Source: Sulfuriflexus mobilis (GTDB lineage: Bacteria; Pseudomonadota; Gammaproteobacteria; AKS1). From it: DNA of 64,000 nucleotides. The notes below the pieces were generated by a model that was not told where the DNA came from, did no database searches, and worked only from the letters and a program-made list of their open reading frames with translations. Location of the stretch: contig NZ_AP018725.1 of NCBI RefSeq assembly GCF_003967195.1, forward strand, positions 1-64,000. The letters run 5' to 3'. Below are positions 57,301 to 64,000 of the stretch, one piece after another. The translations under genes were made by a program, and so were the position numbers. Numbering within the stretch: the first letter of the stretch is position 1; the number at the start of each line of letters is the position of its first letter.

Positions 57301-59232
57301 TTGCAGTTAAGGACCCATATATTCCTGCGTGTCGCCCTGGCCATCCTCCTGCCGATGACCTTGCTGGTCTTTGCCGCGACCTATTACAGCGAGCAACGCT
57401 ACCGGCAGGAGGTCGAGGCCGGGCTGAACGGCAGCCTGAACACGATCATCGCCGAGATCGACCGTCGCCTGGTCTATGAGCGTGAGACCTTCCGCGCCCT
57501 GGTGAATGCACCGGTCTTTGAACAGTACCTGCCGGTTATGCACGATGCCAACGAGGGGCGCTTGCACGCCGAGTTCTTTGCCCGCACGGAACAGATCAAC
57601 GGTTTTCTCGAAACCTTTCAGCAGATCGTGCCTTCACTACATACCCTGCGCATCCTCGATTCGCAGGCCAATACCCTGGTTAAGGTGCGCTACGGTCAGC
57701 GTAGTCCGGCACTGTTCGATGGTATCGAGAGCTTTCCCCTCGCAGAGGAAGAGATCGATGATGAGGAATACCTGGAACGGCTTTATACATTACCGAATAA
57801 CGAGATCGGCGTCACCTTGTTAACCCAATCACGACTCGAACAGGAAGAGGACGGTAGCCTGCCGATGCTTGATTACATCATGCCGATTGCCCGTGATGGC
57901 GAGTTTCTTGGTTATGTCGTGGTGAACATACTTGGTGACCAGATTGATCGCATACTTGACCTGGCACCACGACCCAATAAAGGTCAGTTAATGATCGCGG
58001 AGATCAATCCCGAGGATCGGGACCGTAATGGTGTGATCCTTTATGACGATGCAGCTAAGTTACGATTTGTTGACGTAAAGTCACAGCAACGTCGCCTGCA
58101 GGATCTGTTTGCCGGCCAGCTTTATGATGCGGTACAGGAGTTTCCCTATGGCAGAATCAAGACCAGCCAGGGGCAGGAAGAAATCTATTACATCGAGTAC
58201 TTGCCCTACCCGGACCTGCTGGTGCACTGGGTTGTGGCCTTGCGCATCGACAGCCAGGCGATTAGCGCACCCTTTGATCGTTTTCGTATTGCGATTGCAA
58301 CTTTTGCCTTTATCGGCGTGCTGGTGAGCTTGTGGCTGGCCGGCATAACAGCGGGGCGGATCGCGAGGCCGATTACCCGGCTTGCACAAACCTTAAAGAA
58401 TTATGCTAACGGTGATAACAAGGCACGTAGTCGGCAAACGGGTAGTGATGAAGTGCAGCAGCTGGCAGAATCATTTAATTATATGGCCGACACACTTGAT
58501 CGTGCCGCTGCAGATCGTGATCAGGCACAACATATTATGTTGCAACAGGCCAAGCTGGCGAGTATTGGGCAGATGGCGGCGGGCATTGGACATGAGCTGA
58601 ATAATCCGCTGAATAACATTTTGACGATTAGTAAATTACTTGAACGCGACAATAAAGATAAGGATCCGGGTTTGCATCAGGATATCGAATCCCTGCGTGA
58701 TGAAACACTTCGCGCCTCGGAGATCGTCAAGGGCGTGCTCAACTTTGCCCGCCAGGTGCCACCGCAATTTTCATGTTTCAGTATTCGGGAATGGCTGAAA
58801 AATACCGTGTCCCTGGTTCAGCAGCAGGCCAGATCACAACATATTAATCTGTATATAGACTGTGAAAATGATTTGAATATTACCGGTGACCGTGCACAGT
58901 TACAGCAGGTGCTGATTAATCTGCTATTAAACGCTATACAGGCCAGCGAAAGAGGTGCGAAAATTATAATCGAGACAGAGGTTTCTGATAAGAAATGTGT
59001 GGTAAGCGTAAAAGATGAGGGTGACGGTATCGCTGAAGAGGATCTGGAAAAAGTTTTTGACCCGTTCTTTACCCGCAAAGTGGTGGGTGAGGGTAATGGT
59101 CTTGGTCTATCGATAAGCCTTGGCATCATGGAACAGCATGGGGGTAGTCTTGATATTGTTAATAACTTGGACAAAGGGGTGACAGCAAGCATGCGCCTGC
59201 CAATAGAGTGTTGCGAGGTGGAACATGGCTGA
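57301..59232 (+). CDS. Membrane sensor histidine kinase, partner of the sigma-54 regulator
   Basis: This 643-residue kinase has TM1 (8-27), a large periplasmic sensor (about 30-325, Cache-like alternating alpha/beta; PMLDYIMPIARDGEFLGYVVV resembles a PAS/Cache strand pair), TM2 (329-350), HAMP (350-405), a DHp domain with H431 in GIGHELNNPLNNI and a HATPase (DEGDGIAEEDLEKVFDPFF, GNGLGLSIS). The TTG start follows AAGG by 6 nt. Its stop overlaps the response regulator by 8 nt. The ligand is unknown; adjacency to soxYZ suggests a sulfur-compound or redox signal. No cysteine pair stands out in the sensor. Confidence 0.9.
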   Translation: MQLRTHIFLRVALAILLPMTLLVFAATYYSEQRYRQEVEAGLNGSLNTIIAEIDRRLVYERETFRALVNAPVFEQYLPVMHDANEGRLHAEFFARTEQINGFLETFQQIVPSLHTLRILDSQANTLVKVRYGQRSPALFDGIESFPLAEEEIDDEEYLERLYTLPNNEIGVTLLTQSRLEQEEDGSLPMLDYIMPIARDGEFLGYVVVNILGDQIDRILDLAPRPNKGQLMIAEINPEDRDRNGVILYDDAAKLRFVDVKSQQRRLQDLFAGQLYDAVQEFPYGRIKTSQGQEEIYYIEYLPYPDLLVHWVVALRIDSQAISAPFDRFRIAIATFAFIGVLVSLWLAGITAGRIARPITRLAQTLKNYANGDNKARSRQTGSDEVQQLAESFNYMADTLDRAAADRDQAQHIMLQQAKLASIGQMAAGIGHELNNPLNNILTISKLLERDNKDKDPGLHQDIESLRDETLRASEIVKGVLNFARQVPPQFSCFSIREWLKNTVSLVQQQARSQHINLYIDCENDLNITGDRAQLQQVLINLLLNAIQASERGAKIIIETEVSDKKCVVSVKDEGDGIAEEDLEKVFDPFFTRKVVGEGNGLGLSISLGIMEQHGGSLDIVNNLDKGVTASMRLPIECCEVEHG

Positions 59233-60577
59233 AAAAGAAAAAAGGCCATTGATACTCTTTATTGATGATGACGTGCGCGCCGGCGAACTCATGCAACGCT
59301 TTATGGCAGATTCGCCATACCGTTGTGAAGTCTTTCAGAATCCGGACTTTGCGATCGAATATTTTAACGAGCACGGCGCAGACCTGATCATTACCGATCT
59401 GCGTATGCCGGGCATGACCGGTATGGAAGTGCTGGCCGAGGTCAAGTCACAGAATGCCGATACGCCGGTGATAATAATCACAGCATTTTCGACGGTGGAT
59501 AATGCGATTGAGGCCATGCGTCTGGGGGCCACAGATTTTATTAAAAAGCCCTATGACATGGATGAATTATTTGTCTTGATTAACAAGACACTTCAGCATC
59601 ATCATCTCGAACAGGAAAATCTGTTACTCAAACGTCAGCTTAGTGACGAAAAAAACCGTTATGGCATGATCGGCCATAGCCAGGCCATGCAGGATGTCTA
59701 TGCCCTGATTGAAAAAATCGCCGACATTCGTTGTAACGTAATCATTGAGGGTGAGTCGGGCTGTGGCAAGGAACTGGCCGCGCGTGCCATCCATTACCAA
59801 AGTCGCGATGCGGAAAAACCCTTTATCGTCATTGACTGTGGTTCACTGTCAGACACCCTGCTCGAGTCTGAGTTGTTTGGCCATGAAAAGGGTGCCTTTA
59901 CCGGCGCCACGCAAAGCAAGCCGGGTATGCTGGAAATGGCTTCGGGCGGAACCGTGTTCCTTGATGAAATCTGTAATATTTCCGACGCCATGCAAACCAA
60001 ACTCATGCGCGTAGTCCAGGAACAAACCCTGCAACGTGTCGGTGGGGTAAAGCCAATTCAAATCGATGTGCGTTTTCTTGTCGCTACCAACCGCAACCTC
60101 GAGGAGATGGTGGCACAGCAACGCTTTCGGCATGACCTTTATCACCGCCTCAATGTGGTGAAACTGCGCCTACCGTCATTGCGTGAACGGCGTGATGATA
60201 TCCCCGAGTTAATCCAGCATTTTGTCGAGCACTTCGCCGAACGCTTCCAGCGTGAGGTAAGAGGCTTTGATGCCGCCTCGGTGCAACAGTTATGCGAGTA
60301 CGATTGGCCGGGTAATGTACGCGAGTTGCGTAATCTCGTGGAACGTCATGTGGCCTTGGCCGATGGCCCGGAGTTGCATCTCGAGAGCCTGCCGGTCATG
60401 CCGCGGGGCGAGGCGATTGATAGTGATAACCCGACACTCGAGGAACTGGAGCAGCGTTATATCCTCAAGCTACTCGATAAGTTTGACGGTAACCGGGAAA
60501 AGACCGCGGCCGCGCTAGGGGTCAACAAGTCGACGTTGTGGCGGCGCCTGCAACAATACCAGGCCGTGGGTGAGTAA
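59225..60577 (+). CDS. NtrC-class sigma-54-dependent response regulator
   Basis: The 450-residue activator has a receiver domain (D58 in IITDLRMPG; K in FIKKPYD), a linker, an AAA+ domain with Walker A GESGCGKE (176-183) and sigma-54 loop GAFTGA (223-228), and a C-terminal Fis-type HTH (NREKTAAALGVNKSTLWRR). The DNA-binding tail differs from NtrC in this window, so it should recognise other sites. A sigma-54 promoter and TTGCA-type palindromes lie between it and soxY, making soxYZ the obvious candidate target. Confidence 0.93.
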   Translation: MAEKEKRPLILFIDDDVRAGELMQRFMADSPYRCEVFQNPDFAIEYFNEHGADLIITDLRMPGMTGMEVLAEVKSQNADTPVIIITAFSTVDNAIEAMRLGATDFIKKPYDMDELFVLINKTLQHHHLEQENLLLKRQLSDEKNRYGMIGHSQAMQDVYALIEKIADIRCNVIIEGESGCGKELAARAIHYQSRDAEKPFIVIDCGSLSDTLLESELFGHEKGAFTGATQSKPGMLEMASGGTVFLDEICNISDAMQTKLMRVVQEQTLQRVGGVKPIQIDVRFLVATNRNLEEMVAQQRFRHDLYHRLNVVKLRLPSLRERRDDIPELIQHFVEHFAERFQREVRGFDAASVQQLCEYDWPGNVRELRNLVERHVALADGPELHLESLPVMPRGEAIDSDNPTLEELEQRYILKLLDKFDGNREKTAAALGVNKSTLWRRLQQYQAVGE

Positions 60578-60602
60578 AGCAGAGACCGGGAAAAACTAAA
60601 AT

Positions 60603-60630
60603 TGCAATGCGGGGATTGCATATTGCAATC
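60603..60630. promoter_or_regulatory. Candidate enhancer palindromes upstream of soxYZ
   Basis: GATTGCATATTGCAATC (60614-60630) is a dyad with 7-bp perfect arms and a 3-bp centre. Just before it, TGCAAT and ATTGCA (60603-60620) form a second dyad with a 6-bp gap that shares one arm. Their centres lie about 110-120 bp upstream of the predicted sigma-54 start, the usual enhancer distance. Confidence 0.6.
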
Positions 60631-60704
60631 TGCAACGGGTAGAATTAACGAATATATCATCAGTAAAATCACTATCTATATGATTATTAAGTGAATAATA
60701 AAGT

Positions 60705-60720
60705 TGGTACGCGAATTGCG
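60705..60720 (+). promoter_or_regulatory. Sigma-54 promoter of soxYZ
   Basis: TGGTACGCGAATTGCG fits TGGCACG-N4-TTGC with GG and GC exactly 10 nt apart; only position 4 (T for C) and the last base differ. Transcription would begin near 60731, 33 nt before the soxY ATG, leaving room for the AGGAG ribosome-binding site. Confidence 0.78.
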
Positions 60721-60763
60721 ATAGAGTAAGTGAGAGCAAATTTTATTTTAGGAGTTATAAGCG

Positions 60764-61234
60764 ATGATTGAATCACGTCGTACATTTTTAAAAGGCAGTA
60801 TGGCCGGCAGTGCCATTGCTGTGGCAGTGGGCGCAGGCCTGCTGACCCCGCAAAGCGTCCTCGCGGCCTGGCCGAAAGAGGCCTTTGAAGCCAAGGGCGT
60901 GGATAACGCCATGAGCACCCTGTTCGGCAGCAAAGATTCAGCCGCCAGCAAGGACATCAAGATCAAGGCCCCGGACATTGCCGAAAACGGCGCCGTGGTC
61001 CCGGTCAGCATCACCGCCGCGCAGTCCGGCATCGAAAGCATCTCCATCCTGGCGGCGGCCAACGCCTCGCCACTGTGTGCGAGCTTCGACATGGGCGCCA
61101 ACGCCGAAGGCTATGTCTCCACCCGCATCAAGATGGGCAAGACCTCCAAGGTCATCGCCGTCGTCAAGGCCGGTGGCAAAGTCTACAGCGCCAGCAAAGA
61201 CGTCAAGGTCACCATCGGCGGCTGCGGCGGCTAA
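60764..61234 (+). CDS. soxY: Sulfur-carrier protein SoxY
   Basis: SoxY is the periplasmic subunit that carries sulfur intermediates covalently during thiosulfate oxidation. The Tat signal is explicit (SRRTFLK, 4-10, then a hydrophobic region ending SVLA|A). The C-terminus ends GGCGG with carrier cysteine C154 on the swinging arm, the SoxY hallmark. A second cysteine lies in ASPLCASF. At 156 residues it is the usual size. SoxZ follows after 29 nt. soxABX are not in the window, as in organisms with separate soxYZ. Confidence 0.97.
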   Translation: MIESRRTFLKGSMAGSAIAVAVGAGLLTPQSVLAAWPKEAFEAKGVDNAMSTLFGSKDSAASKDIKIKAPDIAENGAVVPVSITAAQSGIESISILAAANASPLCASFDMGANAEGYVSTRIKMGKTSKVIAVVKAGGKVYSASKDVKVTIGGCGG

Positions 61235-61263
61235 GGCAAACAGGAATTTAAGAGGAAACTATC

Positions 61264-61578
61264 ATGGCAAAAGGTATCAAAATCCGCGCCACGGCAAAGA
61301 AAGACTCCACCACGGTCAAGGCCCTGATGAGTCATCCGATGGACACGGGTCTGCGTAAAGACAAAAAAACTGGCAAGGTGATCCCCGCGCACTTCATTCA
61401 AGAAGTGAAGTGTGAGCACAACGGCAACGCCGTGCTGACCGCCCTGTGGGGTCCGGCGATCTCGAAGAACCCGTACCTGTCGTTCAAGTTCAAGGGCGGC
61501 AACAAGGGTGACAGCATCAAGATCAGCTGGGTCGACAACAAGGGTGAAAGTGCTTCCCAGGAAGCTCAGATCCGTTAA
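61264..61578 (+). CDS. soxZ: Sulfur-carrier partner SoxZ
   Basis: SoxZ is the 104-residue immunoglobulin-like partner of SoxY; the SoxYZ heterodimer is exported together by SoxY's Tat signal, so SoxZ has no signal of its own. The family pattern is visible in VKALMSHPMDTGLRKDK, FIQEVKCEHNG, GPAISKNPYLSFKFKGG and ISWVDNKGES. It has one cysteine (EVKCEH). Strong terminator downstream. Confidence 0.97.
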   Translation: MAKGIKIRATAKKDSTTVKALMSHPMDTGLRKDKKTGKVIPAHFIQEVKCEHNGNAVLTALWGPAISKNPYLSFKFKGGNKGDSIKISWVDNKGESASQEAQIR

Positions 61579-61598
61579 GTATTGCTTGTTTTACCCGT

Positions 61599-61628
61599 AA
61601 AAAAGGCCGCCTTGTGCGGCCTTTTTTT
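61599..61628 (+). terminator. Rho-independent terminator of soxYZ
   Basis: AAAAGGCCGC and GCGGCCTTTT form a 10-bp perfect stem around a CTTGT loop, followed by a T-run, about 20 nt after the soxZ stop. Confidence 0.92.
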
Positions 61629-61718
61629 ATGAAAAAAATATACCGCAAAGGATGATGCATCAGGGCTCGGGGTGTACTACTTGACTACGCGTAAAAGAAA
61701 ATACGCTACACTCTGCAA

Positions 61719-62459
61719 ATGAGAGCGGTAAAGTCACTCCTGATTCTGTTAACACTTATAACAAACCCCGTGTGTGCAAAGATAATGAATGCCCCCCTGG
61801 AAACAATAGAAATCAATCCGCCTGAGAAGGCTGATGCCGTGGTGATCTGGTTGCATGGCCTGGGTGCTGACGGTCATGACTTTGAGGCCATTGTGCCTGA
61901 GCTGGCCCTGCCACAATCTGCCAGGATACGCTTTGTCTTCCCGCATGCACCGCTGCGACCTATTACAATTAATGGTGGTTATGTTATGCGTGGCTGGTAT
62001 GACATTGCACAGGCTGATCTCGGTGCACAGCAGGATGCCGAGGGTATCAGGGTATCGCAACGACAGCTTGAGGCACTGATAGAAGCCGAAATAGCCGCGG
62101 GTATTCCGGCTCACAGGATCATCCTGGCCGGGTTTTCGCAGGGCGGGGTGACCATCCTGCACACCGGTTTGCGCTACCCGGTACGCCTGGGCGGATTGAT
62201 GGTGTTATCCGCTTATGTACCACTGGCAGAAACGCTGCAGACAGAGCGACATGCCGCCAATCAGGAGACGCCAGTATTTATGGCCCATGGCAGGAATGAT
62301 GACATCATCCCCTTTGCCCTGGCTGAGCAATCACGCGAACAACTTATCAAGCTTGGCTATCAAGTAGAGTGGCATGGCTATACGATGCCGCATGGCGTCC
62401 TGCCGGAAGAGATCGAAGATATCGCGAGTTGGCTGCGTAAGGTCCTGAAGCTGGACTGA
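61719..62459 (+). CDS. Phospholipase/carboxylesterase-type alpha/beta hydrolase
   Basis: This is a serine esterase of the EstB/YpfH carboxylesterase family. The catalytic triad is evident: nucleophile S140 in LAGFSQGGV, Asp in HGRNDDIIPF and His in MPHGVLPEE. The oxyanion region is VVIWLHGLGADGHDF. The first 20 residues (LLILLTLITNPVCA|K) read as a signal peptide, which would make it periplasmic. An ATG at 61785 (MNAPLETIEI) would make it cytoplasmic, like most of the family. Neither start has a strong ribosome-binding site, so the location is uncertain. Confidence 0.85.
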   Translation: MRAVKSLLILLTLITNPVCAKIMNAPLETIEINPPEKADAVVIWLHGLGADGHDFEAIVPELALPQSARIRFVFPHAPLRPITINGGYVMRGWYDIAQADLGAQQDAEGIRVSQRQLEALIEAEIAAGIPAHRIILAGFSQGGVTILHTGLRYPVRLGGLMVLSAYVPLAETLQTERHAANQETPVFMAHGRNDDIIPFALAEQSREQLIKLGYQVEWHGYTMPHGVLPEEIEDIASWLRKVLKLD

Positions 62460-63056
62460 TCAGTCCCTTTGCCAGACCAGGATACGGTTGTTGGCCGGCA
62501 TTTCATGGTCGTTGCGTAAAGAAAGCCCGATTTGCCGGGCGAGCGCATCAAGCGCTTCAAAATCACGGATGCCGCTTTGCGGGTCACGTTGTTTTAGCCA
62601 GACATCAAAGCGGGCGTTACTCTCGCTGCTATAGTCTCCAGCGTAGTTAAACGGGCCATACAGGCAGAGTAAACCCTTTTCTTCCAGAATCTCGCCAATA
62701 CCATTAAACATGGCCTCGACGGCAGGCCAGCCCATAATGTGTACGGCATTGGCGCTGAATACGCCGTCAAATTGCCTCTCGGGCCATGTATCGGCGAGGA
62801 CATCGAGTTGCAGGGGTGGCGGGGTGTTAGCCAGGTTGGTCTCGTCCAGCCAGGTACGGATGCCGGCAAGGGTTTCTGCGCGGTCACTGCATTGCCAGAC
62901 CAGGTGGGGGAGGTGTCGGGCAAAGAATACGGCGTGTTGCCCGGTACCACTGCCAACTTCAAGCACACGGCCTGTATGGGCAAATTCTTCACGCAGGATA
63001 TCGAGGATCACCTGCTTGTTCTGCTCGCAGGGCTCGGCAAAGGGTTTGTTGGGCAT
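62460..63056 (-). CDS. DUF938-family SAM-dependent methyltransferase
   Basis: This 198-residue class I methyltransferase-fold protein has motif I in VLEVGSGTGQHAVFFARHLP and the downstream GVFSANAVHIMGW and GLLCLYGPFNY. It starts at the ATG giving MPNKPFAEPCEQNKQVILDI, the usual DUF938 start; an ATG 15 codons upstream is in frame but lies in the terminator of the next gene. Substrate unknown. Converges with the esterase gene with no gap. Confidence 0.87.
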   Translation of the reverse strand: MPNKPFAEPCEQNKQVILDILREEFAHTGRVLEVGSGTGQHAVFFARHLPHLVWQCSDRAETLAGIRTWLDETNLANTPPPLQLDVLADTWPERQFDGVFSANAVHIMGWPAVEAMFNGIGEILEEKGLLCLYGPFNYAGDYSSESNARFDVWLKQRDPQSGIRDFEALDALARQIGLSLRNDHEMPANNRILVWQRD

Positions 63057-63067
63057 GGCCTTAAGAC

Positions 63068-63095
63068 AAAACAGCCGGTGCGAACACCGGCTGTG
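63068..63095 (-). terminator. Terminator of the glycine-zipper lipoprotein gene
   Basis: ACAGCCGGTG and CACCGGCTGT form a 10-bp perfect stem with a 4-nt CGAA loop. On the - strand it is followed by TTTTGTC, and it lies 23 nt after the lipoprotein stop. Confidence 0.8.
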
Positions 63096-63117
63096 ATGCA
63101 AGGATTGTCGTTATCGA

Positions 63118-63579
63118 TTAATTAATGACGCGCCAGGTACCGTTTTCGCGGCAGGCGGTACCGGTGGCCGTTTCACGGCGGCCGTCTATAACAACATCAG
63201 TCGTGTATTCACGGCAAGCATTACCGCTGGCCGAATTATAGGTTTTGGTGGGTGTAACGGTATAGGCATTGCCCGAATCCGGGTTACGCCAGCTACTGGC
63301 CTGGTTGGTCGGGTTGTTTTCGAGGGCGTTGTAGGCCTTCTGGCGGTCGACTTCATCCATGGTCTTGCCGATCTTGCCGCCGAAATAGGCGCCGGCCAGG
63401 GTTCCGGCAATGATCGCCGCGGTACGGCCCTTGCCCTTACCGACCTGGGAACCGAGTACGCCACCGAGCACGCCGCCCACGACTGTGCCGGTGCCTTCAC
63501 TGCTGGGGGTGGACTGGCAGCCAAGCAGCGACAAGGTCATGATGCTGGCAAACAGGGTGATTAGCGTTTTCTTTAACAT
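63118..63579 (-). CDS. Glycine-zipper (2TM-type) outer-membrane lipoprotein
   Basis: The 153-residue lipoprotein has a signal ending in lipobox LLGC|QST (C21) and a glycine-zipper domain of alternating small residues ([20 protein letters not shown], then GRTAAIIAGTLAGAYFGGKIG), the SlyB/OsmB-type 2TM pattern. A C-terminal beta domain has two cysteines (NACREYTTD, GTACRENGTW). An in-frame ATG 21 codons upstream exists, but GAGGGAAT before the chosen ATG supports it. Function unknown. Confidence 0.87.
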   Translation of the reverse strand: MLKKTLITLFASIMTLSLLGCQSTPSSEGTGTVVGGVLGGVLGSQVGKGKGRTAAIIAGTLAGAYFGGKIGKTMDEVDRQKAYNALENNPTNQASSWRNPDSGNAYTVTPTKTYNSASGNACREYTTDVVIDGRRETATGTACRENGTWRVIN

Positions 63580-63741
63580 GGTAATTCCCTCTGGGTGGTT
63601 CATTAAATAGTCAGTTATCGAGCTAACAAATTGGACCAGCAAGGCGGTCGCGGGTTCAAAAAGAAGATGGGTAAATTCTGTTACAATTTTTTTAATAGAA
63701 CAAGAGAAATAGTTGGCATAAATGGAGCTTATTGAAACTCT

Positions 63742-64000
63742 TTATAGGCAATCGTGGATACTCCCTACATCCTCGATGCGGAGCTGCAGGATACGGCGAA
63801 AGGCCTCGGGGTCTTTGATGTGCGTCAATTCGCCCTCTTTCGGAAAGTGCTTGTCCAAAAGGCGTGAAAGCCAGAAGCGTAGCGCCGCGGCACGTAACAT
63901 GACCGGCCAAGCGGATTTTTCTGCGTCATTGAGTGGCCGCTGCGAGGTATAGCTACCGAGCATGGCGGCCAGGCGTTTAGCATCCAGTGAACCGTCGCCG
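63742..64000 (-). CDS. thrB: Homoserine kinase ThrB (partial, C-terminal end)
   Basis: Eighty-five codons plus the stop are visible; the 5' part lies beyond the window. The text reads GDGSLDAKRLAAMLGSY, then WPVMLRAAALRFWLSRL and ELTHIKDPEAFRRIL, which matches the C-terminus of the Pseudomonas-type homoserine kinase (aminoglycoside phosphotransferase fold), not the E. coli GHMP type. It would phosphorylate homoserine in threonine synthesis. Confidence 0.85.
   Translation of the reverse strand, partial: GDGSLDAKRLAAMLGSYTSQRPLNDAEKSAWPVMLRAAALRFWLSRLLDKHFPKEGELTHIKDPEAFRRILQLRIEDVGSIHDCL

Noticed and set aside
61681-61712. TTGACT/TACACT as promoter of the esterase gene
   Set aside because: Spacer of 20 bp is too long and the start would fall at the first ATG; it does not decide the translation start.

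Overview
The window starts at the chromosomal replication origin of a gammaproteobacterium, probably a sulfur oxidiser related to the Chromatiales. The evidence is the order dnaA-dnaN-recF-gyrB, the gammaproteobacterial blocks (glyQ-glyS-gmhB-plsC, gpsA-secB-grxC-rhodanese opposite gpmI-envC-ctpA-yibQ, lptM-lysA-dapF-DUF484-xerC, hslVU, ubiEJB), GSI glutamine synthetase with NtrBC, and a soxYZ pair. I saw no tRNA, rRNA, CRISPR array or insertion sequence. The genus cannot be told from this sequence.

Layout: (1) 0-6.3 kb, replication genes on the + strand, with an oriC-like dnaA-dnaN spacer and two identical parS-type palindromes inside recF. (2) 6.3-10.9 kb, a - strand operon glyQ, glyS, MazG-like gene, gmhB, plsC. 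(3) 11-13.5 kb, a + strand sulfur-handling operon: PP-loop thiolase-type ATPase, TusA and a cation diffusion facilitator. (4) 13.5-18.6 kb, glnA, a DUF4124 gene, ntrB and ntrC, with three NtrC-type boxes and a sigma-54 promoter that rebuild the E. coli glnA-glnLG control scheme. (5) 18.8-34 kb, a - strand MSHA-like type IV pilus locus: ATPase, platform protein, pilins, two O-antigen-ligase/PglL-like membrane enzymes, a tiny pilin-like ORF, and a 1461-residue MshQ-like secreted protein. (6) 34-38.7 kb, assorted genes: class 1B-type pyrD, trmL, a secreted cyclase, an M19 dipeptidase and a half-length MreB-like protein. (7) 38.7-47.3 kb, gpsA/secB/grxC/rhodanese/ArsR diverging from gpmI/envC/ctpA/yibQ/yajL. 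(8) 47.6-57.2 kb, a - strand run from lptM to ubiB. (9) 57.3-61.6 kb, a sensor kinase, an NtrC-class regulator and soxYZ. (10) 61.7-64 kb, an esterase, a DUF938 methyltransferase, a glycine-zipper lipoprotein and the end of thrB.

The most interesting signals are these. A well-spaced sigma-54 promoter with upstream palindromes precedes soxYZ, directly after a sigma-54-dependent two-component system. The compact pilus locus is interleaved with two paralogous, AT-richer ligase genes and a 52-residue pilin-like ORF coupled by overlapping start and stop codons on both sides. An ArsR repressor has two cysteines 66 residues apart, as in the persulfide sensor SqrR, and sits next to a membrane rhodanese. 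Twin parS sites lie in recF. All functions are read from the sequence and general family knowledge; no database search was run.
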